Part shown: one piece after another, positions 9,078 through 17,339 of the stretch | Position numbering within the stretch: position 1 is the stretch's first letter | Layout of the letters: the number at the start of each line of letters is the position of its first letter | From: DAISKN01 sp964553925 | GTDB lineage: Bacteria; Acidobacteriota; Vicinamibacteria; Marinacidobacterales; SMYC01 | Direction: 5' to 3' | NCBI GenBank assembly: GCA_964553925.1 | Contig: CAZKNR010000328.1 | Location: 1 to 64,000 of the forward strand | Length of the DNA: 64,000 bases | Notes under the pieces: generated by a model | What the model was told of the DNA's origin: nothing | What the model saw: the letters and a program-made list of their open reading frames with translations, nothing else | Database searches by the model: none | Made by a program: the position numbers and the translations under genes

Positions 9078-9287
9078 TCACGTGCCGCCATAGCCGACGG
9101 TTACTTTCTCGCCGTCGACGATGACGGGGACGGCCCTTCCGCCGCCGGTCACCGAGAGCATCTCTTTCATGAGCTCGGGGTTGGACTGTACGTCGTAGTA
9201 GTCGACCCCTCGATCCGCATAGGCCTCACGGGCCGCGGTGGTGTAGGGTCAGCCAGCCTTGCCGTAGACTTTGACTTTCTCAGCCAT
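9078..9287 (-). CDS. Selenocysteine-containing glutaredoxin (in-frame UGA at 9251-9249)
   Basis: Reading from ATG 9287 gives 12 residues (MAEKVKVYGKAG), then TGA, then 56 residues without a stop to the TGA at 9080-9078. Read through, it is a complete 69-residue glutaredoxin: beta-strand 'KVKVYG', active site U-P-Y-T at residues 13-16 where glutaredoxins have C-P-Y-C, 'VDYYDVQSNPELMKEM', the cis-proline 'RAVPVIVDGEKV' and the final 'GYGG'. The UGA replaces precisely the nucleophilic first Cys; the second Cys is Thr, a monothiol-like site. A SECIS-type hairpin follows the UGA (listed separately). An AGGA lies about 9 bases before the ATG. It sits 22 bases after the SDR stop and 40 before the racemase. 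Standard gene callers would miss it. Selenoprotein glutaredoxins are known in other bacteria. Confidence 0.88.
9215..9251 (-). promoter_or_regulatory. Bacterial SECIS candidate in the glutaredoxin mRNA (with its UGA Sec codon)
   Basis: The Sec codon TGA occupies 9251-9249. After 10 bases comes a hairpin: CCGC (9238-9235) pairs with GCGG (9218-9215), GGCC (9234-9231) pairs with GGCC (9225-9222), a 3-base bulge (TAT) lies on the 3' side, and the apical loop is CGUGA. Eighteen bases separate the UGA from the loop and the second loop base is G, matching the known bacterial SECIS rules (small apical loop, G in its first two bases, about 16-37 bases from the UGA). Binding by SelB is inferred. Confidence 0.75.
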
Positions 9288-9309
9288 GGGTAGATCCTAG
9301 CACGGAGCT

Positions 9310-10140
9310 TCAGCTCATCACTTGTCCCCCGCAGATGTTGTAGGCCTGTCCGGTGATCGCCGAGGCGTCGTCCGACGTGAGGTAGAGCACGAGCTTCGCC
9401 ACCTCGGGCGGATCGATGAACCGCTTGAGCGGAACCCCTGCGATTGCCTGCTCGCGAAACTCTTCCCGAGAGATTCCGAGGACCGCCGCCGACTCGCGGA
9501 TCCCCTGTTCCGCCATGTCCGTCTCCACCCATCCGGGGCAGAGGGCGTTCACGGTGATTCCCCGGGGCGCGAGCTCGAGGGCGAGCGCCCGGGTGAAGCC
9601 GAGGATTCCGTGCTTCGCCGTGCAGTAGGCGGCGTAGCCGGCAACGCCGAACCGGCCGAGGACCGAAGACATGTTGACGATGCGTCCGTCGCCCGAGCTC
9701 ATGAGCGGAAGAGCGTGCCGCGTCACGAGGTAGCTCCCCTTCAGGTTCGTGGCCAGGATCCGATCCCACAACTCGTCGCCGTCTTTGTCTGAAGGGCCCG
9801 AAGGGTCCGAAGGGTCCGAAGGGCCCGGAGGGCCCGGAGGGCTCATAGGCGTCCGCCCCGAGATGCCCGCGTTGTTGACGAGGACATGGAGCTTCCCCCA
9901 GCTCTTCTCCACCTCGTCGAGAGAGCGCGCGACCTCTTCCCGCGACGTCACGTCGCACTTCAGGGCGATGGCGCGGCGGTCCTTCCGGTTCCACCCATCG
10001 GCGAGCCTCTCGAGCTCCCCGAGCGACCGAGCGCAGAGCGCGACCTTGGCGCCCTCCTCGAGATACGCTTCGGCGATCGCGCGGCCGATCCCTCGGCTCG
10101 CTCCGGTGACGAGGACGACTTTTCCGACGAAACGATTCAA
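9310..10140 (-). CDS. Short-chain dehydrogenase/reductase with a 9-bp-repeat insertion
   Basis: 276 residues starting at TTG 10140, which overlaps the NUDIX stop as TTGA and has AGGAGG about 5 bases upstream. Rossmann motif 'TGASRGIG' (about 12-19), 'NNAG', catalytic Ser in 'NMSSVLGRFG', Tyr-x3-Lys in 'YAAYCTAKHG' and 'PGWVETDMAEQG' make it a classical SDR, closest in look to 3-oxoacyl-ACP reductase/gluconate 5-dehydrogenase types. Between NNAGISGRTP and LWDRIL is a low-complexity stretch (PPGPPGPSDPSDPSGPSD) encoded by six 9-base repeats, sitting on a loop near the active site. Substrate not predictable. Confidence 0.9.
   Translation of the reverse strand: MNRFVGKVVLVTGASRGIGRAIAEAYLEEGAKVALCARSLGELERLADGWNRKDRRAIALKCDVTSREEVARSLDEVEKSWGKLHVLVNNAGISGRTPMSPPGPPGPSDPSDPSGPSDKDGDELWDRILATNLKGSYLVTRHALPLMSSGDGRIVNMSSVLGRFGVAGYAAYCTAKHGILGFTRALALELAPRGITVNALCPGWVETDMAEQGIRESAAVLGISREEFREQAIAGVPLKRFIDPPEVAKLVLYLTSDDASAITGQAYNICGGQVMS
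9790..9845 (+). repeat. Six-unit 9-bp tandem repeat inside the SDR gene
   Basis: On the + strand the unit reads GAAGGGCCC / GAAGGGTCC / GGAGGGCCC, repeated without indels so the frame is kept. It encodes a Pro/Gly/Ser/Asp-rich loop. Similar 9-base units occur at 35187-35228 and about 56578-56610 in unrelated genes. Confidence 0.85.
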
Positions 10141-10685
10141 GGGGTCCTCCTCTTTCGCGGTTCCTTCCGCGGGCAGAGATAGCGCCGCGCGTAGGCGCGG
10201 AGAGCGTCGCGGGTGCTCGGGAAGGCGAGCTCCTCCCAGGGAATGTCCGAAGGCTCGAACGCCTGGAGCTCCAGGCTCTCGTCCGCGGCTCGCGGTTCTC
10301 CCGAGACGACGTCGGCTACGTAGACCACGACCACGATGGGCGAGCCGGAGTAAGAGAAGACGTCCAGAAGCTCCCGAACGCGCACTTCGACGTTCGCTTC
10401 CTCGCGGGTCTCGCGGATCGCCGCCTCGACCACCGTCTCCCCGCGATCGACGAACCCGCCCGGGAACACCCACTTTCCATAGCCCGGTTCGATCGCCCGC
10501 TTCAGGAGCACGAGTTTCCCGTCGAGCTCAAAGAGAGTCCCCGCCGCGACCTTGGGATTCTGAAAGAAGACGAACTCGCAGAGTCGGCAGACGAGCCTCT
10601 CCGGCTCGTTCTCCTTCAGAACCTTGGAATCGAGCGCTCCCCCGCATTTGGGACAGAAGCGGTACTCGTCTGCCGGAACGCTCAT
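10137..10685 (-). CDS. NUDIX hydrolase with N-terminal zinc ribbon
   Basis: 182 residues. The N-terminus has two Cys pairs, 'FCPKCGG' and 'VCRLCE', forming a zinc ribbon as in NudC-like and related NUDIX proteins. The NUDIX box is complete: G-G-F-V-D-R-G-E, then R-E-T-R-E-E-A around residues 72-94. These enzymes hydrolyse nucleoside diphosphates linked to another group, such as NADH or ADP-sugars; the substrate is not evident. It is the first gene of the minus-strand run, divergent from the cyclodeaminase-like gene with a 45-base gap. Confidence 0.93.
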   Translation of the reverse strand: MSVPADEYRFCPKCGGALDSKVLKENEPERLVCRLCEFVFFQNPKVAAGTLFELDGKLVLLKRAIEPGYGKWVFPGGFVDRGETVVEAAIRETREEANVEVRVRELLDVFSYSGSPIVVVVYVADVVSGEPRAADESLELQAFEPSDIPWEELAFPSTRDALRAYARRYLCPRKEPRKRRTP

Positions 10686-10730
10686 GATGACCTCGTTGAT
10701 CTATCATCCGATCCGAGGAGAGTCAAAGAA

Positions 10731-11678
10731 ATGGCGACGTTTTTCACCGAAGAGGAAGTCGGGGCTCTTCTTCCGATGGCGGAAGCGGTGGCCCGAGTCG
10801 AGGAAGCCTTCCGTCTCCTTGGCGAGAAAAGGGCCGTGAATCGGCCGCGAGGGCGGGTCCGGCTGGACAAGCTCGTGTTGCACGTCATGTCCGCCGGGAG
10901 CGACGCCCTCGGTTACGCCGGGCTCAAGGTCTACACCACCGGACCCTCTGGCGCGCGCTTCTATTTCCTCCTCTTCGAGTCCGGCAAGGGTGAGCTCGTG
11001 GCGATGATGGCTGCTGACCGCCTCGGGCAAATCCGCACGGGCGCCGCGACCGCGGTCGCGACCCGCACCCTCGCGCCCCGGGAGGCGTCGCGCGTGGGAA
11101 TCTACGGGAGCGGCTGGCAGGCCCGATCGCAGCTCGAGGCCCTCGCGGCATCCCGGACGGTTTCGCAAGTGACGGTTTGGAGCCGCGATCCGGAGAAGCG
11201 AAATGCGTTCTGCGACGAGATGACGAAGGTCCTGGAGCTCCCCGTGCGTCCGGCGTCGCGCCCCGAGGAAGTGGCGTCCGAGTCCGAAATCCTCGTGACC
11301 GCCACGAGCTCCAAGGAGCCGGTTCTTCTCGGCGCCTGGCTCGAGCCCGGGCACCACGTGAACGCGGTCGGCTCGAACGCCGTCACGCGCCGCGAGATCG
11401 ACGAGCTCGCGGTGACGCGCGCGGACGTCATCGCCGCCGACTCGGTGGAGCAGGCGAAGATCGAGTGCGGCGATCTGTTCGCCGTAGTCGAAGCGGGGAA
11501 GCTATCCTGGGAGAGCGTCCGCGAGCTTTCTGACGTCGTCCTTGGCGGCTTCATCCGCGAGCCCGGGGCCATCACGCTTTTCGAGTCACAGGGGATTGCC
11601 ATTGAGGACGTGGCGGCGGCGAAAGTGGTGTACGAGAAAGGGCGGGAACAAGGACGGGGTAGAAGGCTCGATGTCTAG
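10731..11678 (+). CDS. Ornithine cyclodeaminase / mu-crystallin family protein
   Basis: 315 residues. Family features: 'RPRGRVRLDK' near the substrate pocket, 'YAGLKVYT' with the conserved Lys, 'DRLGQIRTGAATAVATR', the NAD(P)-binding 'VGIYGSGWQARSQLEAL', 'EILVTATSSKEPVL', 'VNAVGSNAVTRREID' and 'DVIAADSVEQAKIECGDL'. Members are ornithine cyclodeaminases, alanine dehydrogenases, ketimine reductases or lysine cyclodeaminases; activity cannot be fixed here. The stop overlaps the start of the next gene by 8 bases, suggesting co-expression with that unknown protein. Confidence 0.92.
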   Translation: MATFFTEEEVGALLPMAEAVARVEEAFRLLGEKRAVNRPRGRVRLDKLVLHVMSAGSDALGYAGLKVYTTGPSGARFYFLLFESGKGELVAMMAADRLGQIRTGAATAVATRTLAPREASRVGIYGSGWQARSQLEALAASRTVSQVTVWSRDPEKRNAFCDEMTKVLELPVRPASRPEEVASESEILVTATSSKEPVLLGAWLEPGHHVNAVGSNAVTRREIDELAVTRADVIAADSVEQAKIECGDLFAVVEAGKLSWESVRELSDVVLGGFIREPGAITLFESQGIAIEDVAAAKVVYEKGREQGRGRRLDV

Positions 11679-13506
11679 TCACTCGAAGATGAAGGAGATC
11701 CTGGAGTCCGCGGCGGCGGGCGACCGTCTCGCGGAGCTTCTCGTCCCGGTGCTCGTGCAACCGACGGGAGTCTCGAGCGCGGGTTTCCCGTACCTGCAGC
11801 AGGGCGCATGGGAGACGTTCCGCGATCGCGTCCCCCACCTTCTTGGGATGGGCCAGAAGGTCCTGGAAGCGTGCGACAAGCTCGCGACCGCGTTCGAGGC
11901 GAGCGGCGCTTCGGCGGAAGAGAAGAAATCGATTCAGGACGCCGCAACCGTCGTCCGCCAGGTGGCGCTCACCGCCGCCATCACCGCCCCTCCGGACCTC
12001 TGGCTCATGCGGCACGTCCTTGGCGCGTTCGCCGCCCTCGGACTTATCGGAAGGCTTCTCGAGGGCGAGGCGCTCTACCCCGAGTGCTGTGAAGTCGAGA
12101 TCGACGGCAAGACCCGGGCGCTCGACCCCGGCGAGCTCGACAAGGACCTCCATTTCCTTCTCTCTCGCGGCCTCGTCGAACAGTACGACGAAGGCTTTCG
12201 CATCGCCGGCCATCCCCGGGTGCGCGACCTATTTTTCCGGGTCGGTCCCCTCCCCACGCAAATTCCCGCGAGCGTTACGAGTCTATGGCGGCGTCTCTTT
12301 GCCGGCGCGGTGCTCTCGAACGACGAGCTGGAAATCCTCCTCGACCTCGGTCAGGGCGCGAGGCGGCGCATCGACTTCCGTCAAAACCACTGGATTGCCG
12401 ACCCCGACGAGCTGGGCCTCGGCTATCGCCTCCTTCCCGTCGTGCTCGGGCTCCGAGCGAGCGGTCTCACGTCGGCCCTGATCGAAAGCGCCTCGGTGCG
12501 GCCCGAGGAGTGGAGCCGGCCGCATCCGGTCGTCGCCTCGGGTGCCCTCGAGGTGCTCACGGCTTCCGGCTGGATGAAGAGGGAAGGGGAGAGCTACCGG
12601 GTCACGACGGTGGGAGCGAGAGGGTTTTCCCGGGGACCTGGACCCTTCGGGATCGTCGAGACCTACCATCCGTACATGCAGCGATGCCGTGAGATCCTCC
12701 TCCACGGGACGTCTTCGGCCCACGTGAGCCGCGGCGGGAACGTGGGCGCGAGCCAGGACGCGAACCGAGCGACCTTCGAGCAGGCGAACGACGCGCTCGA
12801 CCGCTTCTGCCGGGACACCGGATTTCAGTACGGGATTTTCATCGAGCACGCGATCGGCCGCGGCGAGGCGACGCGCCAGCGCTACGCGCGGTCGGCAGAC
12901 TCGCTCCATTATGTGGGAGCGGATCTCGAGGACGCGGCGATCGACGCCGCGATGGACCAGCAGCGGCGGGGCGCCCTTCCCGCGAAAATGGTTTTCGTCC
13001 GGCAGGCGGACATCGGCCGGCCGGACGCTCTGCTCTCGGCGCTTCAGAGCGCCGGTCTTTCACCCGAGGGCGCGGTGATGCTCGTGGGAAACGGATTCCA
13101 CGAAGCGCGCGGACAGACGGACGAGAGCATGGTCGAGGTCTTCCGCGGCTACCATCAGGCGGGCTTCGTGCTGCTCTTCACCGAAGAGAGCGCCCTTTCG
13201 ATCGACGACCTGAGGGCCACCGCCTGGAACACCTACCACGCGGGCTTCAAGTACGTGCATGACAAGAGCGGCCAGGCCCTCCGGCCCGCGGAGCCGCCGC
13301 CGCGCCCCGCAAGGCTCGGCCGGCCGATGCTCGCGCCCTGGAGCGAGTGCGCCCAGCAGGCCGGCTACGTTCGCGCCGACGCCTACTGCACGAGGACACG
13401 GACCATCTATCCCTACCGGCCGAAGGGCGGCTTCAACCCTTCCATCAGCGTGAACCACTTCTTCGTGCCCGCGGGGCTCGCGGAGAGGCTTGGACTTCGA
13501 CCCTGA
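11671..13506 (+). CDS. Uncharacterised protein with methyltransferase-like C-terminal region
   Basis: 611 residues from ATG 11671 (the frame is open further upstream over the cyclodeaminase gene but without a likely start). I do not recognise the family with certainty. Residues 1-340 are mostly helical, with winged-helix-like segments ('SRGLVEQYDEGFRIAGHPRVRDL', 'LEVLTASGWMKREGESYRVTTVG'). From about 345 there is a Rossmann-like pattern: 'FQYGIFIEHAIGRGEATRQRYA', 'LHYVGADLEDAAIDAAM', 'AKMVFVRQADIGRPDALLSAL', 'GAVMLVGNGFHEARG'. This resembles class I SAM-dependent methyltransferases with a divergent glycine motif. It overlaps the cyclodeaminase-like gene by 8 bases, so the two may act in one pathway. 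Convergent with the deiodinase-like gene, 4 bases apart. Confidence 0.7.
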   Translation: MSSHSKMKEILESAAAGDRLAELLVPVLVQPTGVSSAGFPYLQQGAWETFRDRVPHLLGMGQKVLEACDKLATAFEASGASAEEKKSIQDAATVVRQVALTAAITAPPDLWLMRHVLGAFAALGLIGRLLEGEALYPECCEVEIDGKTRALDPGELDKDLHFLLSRGLVEQYDEGFRIAGHPRVRDLFFRVGPLPTQIPASVTSLWRRLFAGAVLSNDELEILLDLGQGARRRIDFRQNHWIADPDELGLGYRLLPVVLGLRASGLTSALIESASVRPEEWSRPHPVVASGALEVLTASGWMKREGESYRVTTVGARGFSRGPGPFGIVETYHPYMQRCREILLHGTSSAHVSRGGNVGASQDANRATFEQANDALDRFCRDTGFQYGIFIEHAIGRGEATRQRYARSADSLHYVGADLEDAAIDAAMDQQRRGALPAKMVFVRQADIGRPDALLSALQSAGLSPEGAVMLVGNGFHEARGQTDESMVEVFRGYHQAGFVLLFTEESALSIDDLRATAWNTYHAGFKYVHDKSGQALRPAEPPPRPARLGRPMLAPWSECAQQAGYVRADAYCTRTRTIYPYRPKGGFNPSISVNHFFVPAGLAERLGLRP

Positions 13507-13510
13507 ATCC

Positions 13511-14161
13511 TTACTCTTGTCGCATGGTCTCGAGAAGCTCGCGGAGCTCTTCGGGTGCGAAATAGAACGGGCCCATGCCGCCTTTGTAGACGATGCGGCC
13601 CTCTCGATCGATGACGTAGATGCGCTCCGGCCAGGCGGCATAGCAGGCCAGGGCGGTGTTGCGGATGTCGTCGACGAAGGCCTCGGTCTTGACCTCCATG
13701 CGATCCAGGAACGTGCGCGCGAGGTCCATCCGCGCCTCGAAGGTCTTTGGCTGGTCGAAGACGACTTTCGACTCCACGTTGGAATCCATCTGCCACTCGT
13801 CCCCGGAGTGGGCTTCTTTGATGTACACCAGGACCAGCTCGACCTGGTCCTTGAAGTCTTCACGTATTTTTTCGATTTCGGCCAACCTGGCTCGAAAGGG
13901 CGGTCACGTGTAGCTGCCGAAGACCAGGACCAGAGGCTTCTCGCGATAGAGATCGGAGATCTTCTTTGGGCCGGAGCCGTCGGCGGAGGCGAGCTCGAGG
14001 TCGGGAGCGAGATCCCCGACGGCGAGTGAGCCCTCGGAGCGGATGTCGTACTCGTTGTAGCGGATCCAGGCCCGCTTCATCGCCTCGTAATAGCAGAAGG
14101 CTCCGAGGCCAGCGACGGCGACCCCCGTCGCCGCGATCTTGAGCCACTTTTTTTTCATCAT
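13511..14161 (-). CDS. Iodothyronine-deiodinase-like selenoprotein (in-frame UGA at 13906-13904)
   Basis: From ATG 14161 there are 85 residues to a TGA, after which the same frame continues 130 residues to TAA at 13511. Read through, the junction is 'VFGSYT-U-PPFRARLAEI', the active-site signature of iodothyronine deiodinases and their bacterial relatives (GS.TUPPF). Downstream family landmarks follow: 'LVYIKEAHSGDEWQM', 'IYVIDREGRIVYKGGMGPF' and 'FAPEELRELLE'. Residues 1-25 form a membrane anchor (WLKIAATGVAVAGLGAFCYY), so the thioredoxin-like domain is probably periplasmic. A SECIS-like hairpin lies directly after the UGA. The ATG overlaps the dihydropyrimidinase stop (ATGA). The bacterial reaction is unknown; a thiol/peroxide redox role is more likely than hormone deiodination. 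Conventional annotation would split it in two. Confidence 0.9.
13876..13906 (-). promoter_or_regulatory. Bacterial SECIS candidate in the deiodinase-like mRNA (with its UGA Sec codon)
   Basis: The Sec codon TGA is at 13906-13904. Six bases later UUUCG (13897-13893) pairs with CGAAA (13880-13876); after a one-base bulge (A) GCC (13891-13889) pairs with GGC (13883-13881). The apical loop is AGGUU, with G as second base; the E. coli fdhF SECIS loop also begins AGGU. Fifteen bases lie between UGA and loop, at the short edge of the usual range. Confidence 0.75.
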
Positions 14162-15561
14162 CTTGGACTTCCCTCCGGAGTTCGCGCGGTGCCTGCCTCT
14201 CTTCGAACGAACGCTCCGTCAGTCGTGCTCCCGACGTGCTTCTGGTCTCGAACCACGACTTTACCTCGCAGGAGGACGGTGTCGGGAACACCCGTCACCT
14301 CCGTGCCCTCGTAGGGGTTGTAGTCGACCTTCATGCGGTGGGTTTTCGCGCTGATGGTCCACTTGCGCTCCTTGTCCCAGAGGACGAGGTCGGCGTCGGC
14401 CCCCACGGTGATCGAGCCCTTGCGCGGGTAGAGACCGAAGATCTTGGCGGGGCGCGTGGACACGAGCTCGACGAAGCGGTTCATGGTGATGCGGCCCCGG
14501 TTGACTCCGCCCTCGTGGAGAAGCATCAGCCGGTTCTCGATCCCGGGAGCACCGTTCGGGATCTTGCTGAAGTCGCCCTTGCCTATCTCTTTTTGCTCCT
14601 TCATGCAGAAGCTGCAATGGTCCGTAGAGACCGCCTGGAGGGCGTCGGTCGAAAGCCCGTTCCAGAGCCTTTCCTCGTTTCCTTTGGGGCGAAGGGGAGG
14701 GGACATCACGTACTTGGCGCCCTCGAACCCGGGCTTCTCGTAGTCTTCATACGAAAGGAAGAGATATTGAGGGCAGGTCTCGGCGAAAACCGGAAGGCCT
14801 CTCTCCCGGGCCCGGCGGACCTCTTCCATCGCGTCGCCCGCGGAGAGATGCACGATGTAGACGGGAACGCCGGCCATCTCGGCGAGAGCGATGGCCCTTC
14901 GCGTGGCCTCGGCCTCGGCGCTCATCGGCCGGGTCAGCGCGTGCCACTTGGGCTCGGTGTGCCCTTCCGCGAGCGCCCGCTTCACCAGGATATCGATGAC
15001 CCCACCGTTTTCGGCGTGCATGCAGATGAGACCGCCGTTGTCCCGCGTTCGCAGCATCGCCTGGAAGATGGTGGCGTCGTCCACCATGAAGACCCCGGGG
15101 TAGGCCATGAAGAGCTTGAAGGTGGTGATGCCTTCGGAGACCAGCTCGTCCATCTCCTTCAGGTGGGACTCCTTGAGATCGCGCACGATCGTGTGGAACG
15201 AGTAGTCGATCGCCGCCTTTCCCTCGGCGCGGGCGAACCAGGCGTCGACCCCCTTTCGCAGCGAGCTTCCGAAGTCCTGAATGGCGAAGTCGATCACCGT
15301 GGTGGTGCCGCCGCAGACGGCGGCCGTGGTGCCGCTCGTCCAATCGTCCGCGGTCACCGTGCCCCCGAAGGGCATGTCGAGGTGAGTATGGACGTCGATG
15401 CCTCCGGGCATCACGAGCTTTCCCGAGGCGTCGAGGGTCTCGGCGCCCTCGAGATTGAGACCCATGACCGCGATCTTCCCGCCCGATATCCCGATATCGC
15501 AGCGGTAGGTGTCATCGGCAGTCACGACGGTGCCCCCCCGAATGACCGTGTCGATACGCAT
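14158..15561 (-). CDS. Dihydropyrimidinase / D-hydantoinase
   Basis: 467 residues from ATG 15561, the typical size. Cyclic amidohydrolase with binuclear zinc: 'GIDVHTHLDMPFGG' (two His ligands), the carboxylated Lys in 'TTFKLFMAYPG', His in 'CMHAEN' and 'YIVHLSAG', Asp in 'AVSTDHCSF', and 'GADADLVLWD'. It opens dihydropyrimidine or 5-substituted hydantoin rings to N-carbamoyl amino acids. The N-carbamoyl hydrolases at 31286-33513 and the ureidopropionase-like enzyme at 33559 could take its products. Coupled to the deiodinase-like selenoprotein by a 4-base overlap. Confidence 0.93.
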   Translation of the reverse strand: MRIDTVIRGGTVVTADDTYRCDIGISGGKIAVMGLNLEGAETLDASGKLVMPGGIDVHTHLDMPFGGTVTADDWTSGTTAAVCGGTTTVIDFAIQDFGSSLRKGVDAWFARAEGKAAIDYSFHTIVRDLKESHLKEMDELVSEGITTFKLFMAYPGVFMVDDATIFQAMLRTRDNGGLICMHAENGGVIDILVKRALAEGHTEPKWHALTRPMSAEAEATRRAIALAEMAGVPVYIVHLSAGDAMEEVRRARERGLPVFAETCPQYLFLSYEDYEKPGFEGAKYVMSPPLRPKGNEERLWNGLSTDALQAVSTDHCSFCMKEQKEIGKGDFSKIPNGAPGIENRLMLLHEGGVNRGRITMNRFVELVSTRPAKIFGLYPRKGSITVGADADLVLWDKERKWTISAKTHRMKVDYNPYEGTEVTGVPDTVLLRGKVVVRDQKHVGSTTDGAFVRREAGTARTPEGSPR

Positions 15562-15659
15562 GGGGGGAGGATAAGGTCTCCTCGTTCGCGAAATCAAGTT
15601 GGCGTGGTAACGTAGCGGTTTACCGCGCCGTAGCGTCTTCGCGAAGGCGGGAGGTTTCG

Positions 15660-17138
15660 ATGCGAACGGGCTCTTTCATCGACGGAGAATGGATCCAGCC
15701 GTCGTCCGCCTCTTCCGGACGAGTGGTTAAGAACGTGAATCCCGCCGATCGCGGCGACGTGATCGCCGAGTTCTCGATGGCGACGGCGAAGGACGCCGAG
15801 CGTGCCATCGAGGCGGCGCGGAAGGCCTTCGAGAAATGGCGCAAGGTGCCCGGGCCGGAGCGCGGGCGGGTCCTGTGGCGCGCCGCCGACATCGCGCGCG
15901 CCCGGGTAGATGAGATCGCGCGCCTCATGACCCGGGAAGAAGGAAAGATCCTGAAGGAGGCCCGGGGCGAGGTGATGAAGGGTATCTCTCTCATCGAGTA
16001 CTACGCGGGCGCCGGCTTCCGCATGGGAGGAAAGACGCTCCCCTCCGAGGCCCGAAACACCTTCACCTACACCATCCGCCAGCCCGTCGGGGTCGTCGCT
16101 TTGATCTCTCCCTGGAACTTCCCTTGGGCGATCCCGGTCTGGAAGTCGGCGCCGGCCCTGGTCGCGGGAAACGCGGTGGTCTTCAAGCCGGCCACCCTCA
16201 CCCCCTCGACGGCGACAATTCTCGCCGAGATCTACGCCGAGGCCGGGCTCCCTCCCGGGGTCTTCAACGTTGTCGTGGGCTCGGGCTCCGAAGTGGGTGA
16301 GACTCTCGTCAATTCGCCCCACATTCCCATCATCTCCTTCACCGGCTCGAACTCGATCGGCACCGACCTCTACGTGAAGGCGGCGTCGAGAGGGGCGAAG
16401 GTCACCTGCGAGATGGGGGGGAAGAACGCGGTCATCGTGATGTCCGACGCCGACCTCGACAAGGCGGCGCTCGCGATCAAAGACGGCGCCTTCGGCTCGA
16501 CCGGCCAGCGCTGCACTGCGACGTCACGGGTGATCGCCCTCGAGGACATGAAAGACGCTCTCGTCGAGCGGCTCGTCGAGCACGCGCGGAAGATCCGAAT
16601 CGGCAACGGTCTCGACGAGAACGTCGACATGGGGCCCGCCGTCGACGAAAGCCAGCTCAAGACGAACCTCGACTACATCGAGATTGCGAAGTCCGAAGGA
16701 GCGAAGCTTCTCACCGGAGGCGGGAGACCCAAGGGGCTCGAGAACGGCTATTTCGTCGAGCCCACGATCTTCGACGGGGTCGACGCGGGGATGCGCATCT
16801 TCCAGGAGGAGGTGTTCGGGCCGGTCCTCGCGGTCTCGACGGCGAAAAACTTCGAGGAGGCGATCCGCATGGCGAACTCCGTCTCGTTCGGCCTCACGAC
16901 CTCGATCTTCACCCGGGACGTGGAGCAGGTGATGCGCTTCGTCGAGGACGTCGAGTGCGGGATGGTGCACGTCAACGAGCCCACGATCGGAGGGGAAGCC
17001 CAGTTGCCCTTCGGCGGGGTCAAGGCCACCGGGGTCGGCGAGCGCGAGATGTCGGAGGAGGGCCTGAACTTCTTCACCGAGCAGAAGACGGTCTTCGTCA
17101 ACTATTCCGGCGAGGCCGGGAGACAGATGTTTCGCTGA
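15660..17138 (+). CDS. NAD(P)-dependent aldehyde dehydrogenase
   Basis: 492 residues, ATG preceded by GGGAGG at 15649-15654. Full ALDH set: 'LISPWNFPWAIPVWKSAPAL', 'FKPATLTPST', coenzyme loop 'SFTGSNSIGTDLY', catalytic Glu in 'CEMGGKNAVIV', nucleophile in 'GSTGQRCTATSRVI', and 'EEVFGPVLAV'. The sequence around the Cys resembles alpha-ketoglutaric-semialdehyde and methylmalonate/other semialdehyde dehydrogenases, consistent with oxidation of a semialdehyde from amino-acid or pyrimidine breakdown. Divergent from the dihydropyrimidinase (98-base gap). Substrate is inference. Confidence 0.92.
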   Translation: MRTGSFIDGEWIQPSSASSGRVVKNVNPADRGDVIAEFSMATAKDAERAIEAARKAFEKWRKVPGPERGRVLWRAADIARARVDEIARLMTREEGKILKEARGEVMKGISLIEYYAGAGFRMGGKTLPSEARNTFTYTIRQPVGVVALISPWNFPWAIPVWKSAPALVAGNAVVFKPATLTPSTATILAEIYAEAGLPPGVFNVVVGSGSEVGETLVNSPHIPIISFTGSNSIGTDLYVKAASRGAKVTCEMGGKNAVIVMSDADLDKAALAIKDGAFGSTGQRCTATSRVIALEDMKDALVERLVEHARKIRIGNGLDENVDMGPAVDESQLKTNLDYIEIAKSEGAKLLTGGGRPKGLENGYFVEPTIFDGVDAGMRIFQEEVFGPVLAVSTAKNFEEAIRMANSVSFGLTTSIFTRDVEQVMRFVEDVECGMVHVNEPTIGGEAQLPFGGVKATGVGEREMSEEGLNFFTEQKTVFVNYSGEAGRQMFR

Positions 17139-17198
17139 GCCCCTGAAAGTGTTTCGTTTTTCGACACTCTCGCCGTTTTGTCATCGAATCTAGCCGCG

Positions 17199-17220
17199 GT
17201 CCGATCAGCGACCTTCGGAC
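17199..17220. promoter_or_regulatory. Inverted repeat upstream of the sigma-54-type promoter
   Basis: GTCCGA (17199-17204), 10 bases, TCGGAC (17215-17220): a perfect 6+6 dyad about 60 bases upstream of the -24 element, the distance and symmetry expected of an enhancer-binding protein site. No matching dyad was found before the other three promoters, so this is tentative. Confidence 0.3.
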
Positions 17221-17280
17221 GCGAGGACGTAAATCGCATATTTGCAGCGGCTTGGTCTGGCCTTCCCACTTTCCGCGACA

Positions 17281-17296
17281 TGGCCCGGTCTTTGCA
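17281..17296 (+). promoter_or_regulatory. Sigma-54-type promoter (-24/-12)
   Basis: TGGCCCGGTCTTTGCA: GG and GC are 12 bases apart as required, with TTGCA at -12. Predicted start near 17307, about 33 bases before the ATG of the small gene at 17340. Confidence 0.65.
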
Positions 17297-17339
17297 TTCG
17301 GCTAAGCCAGTTCTGCCAGAGTCACCAGGGAGGTGGGTC

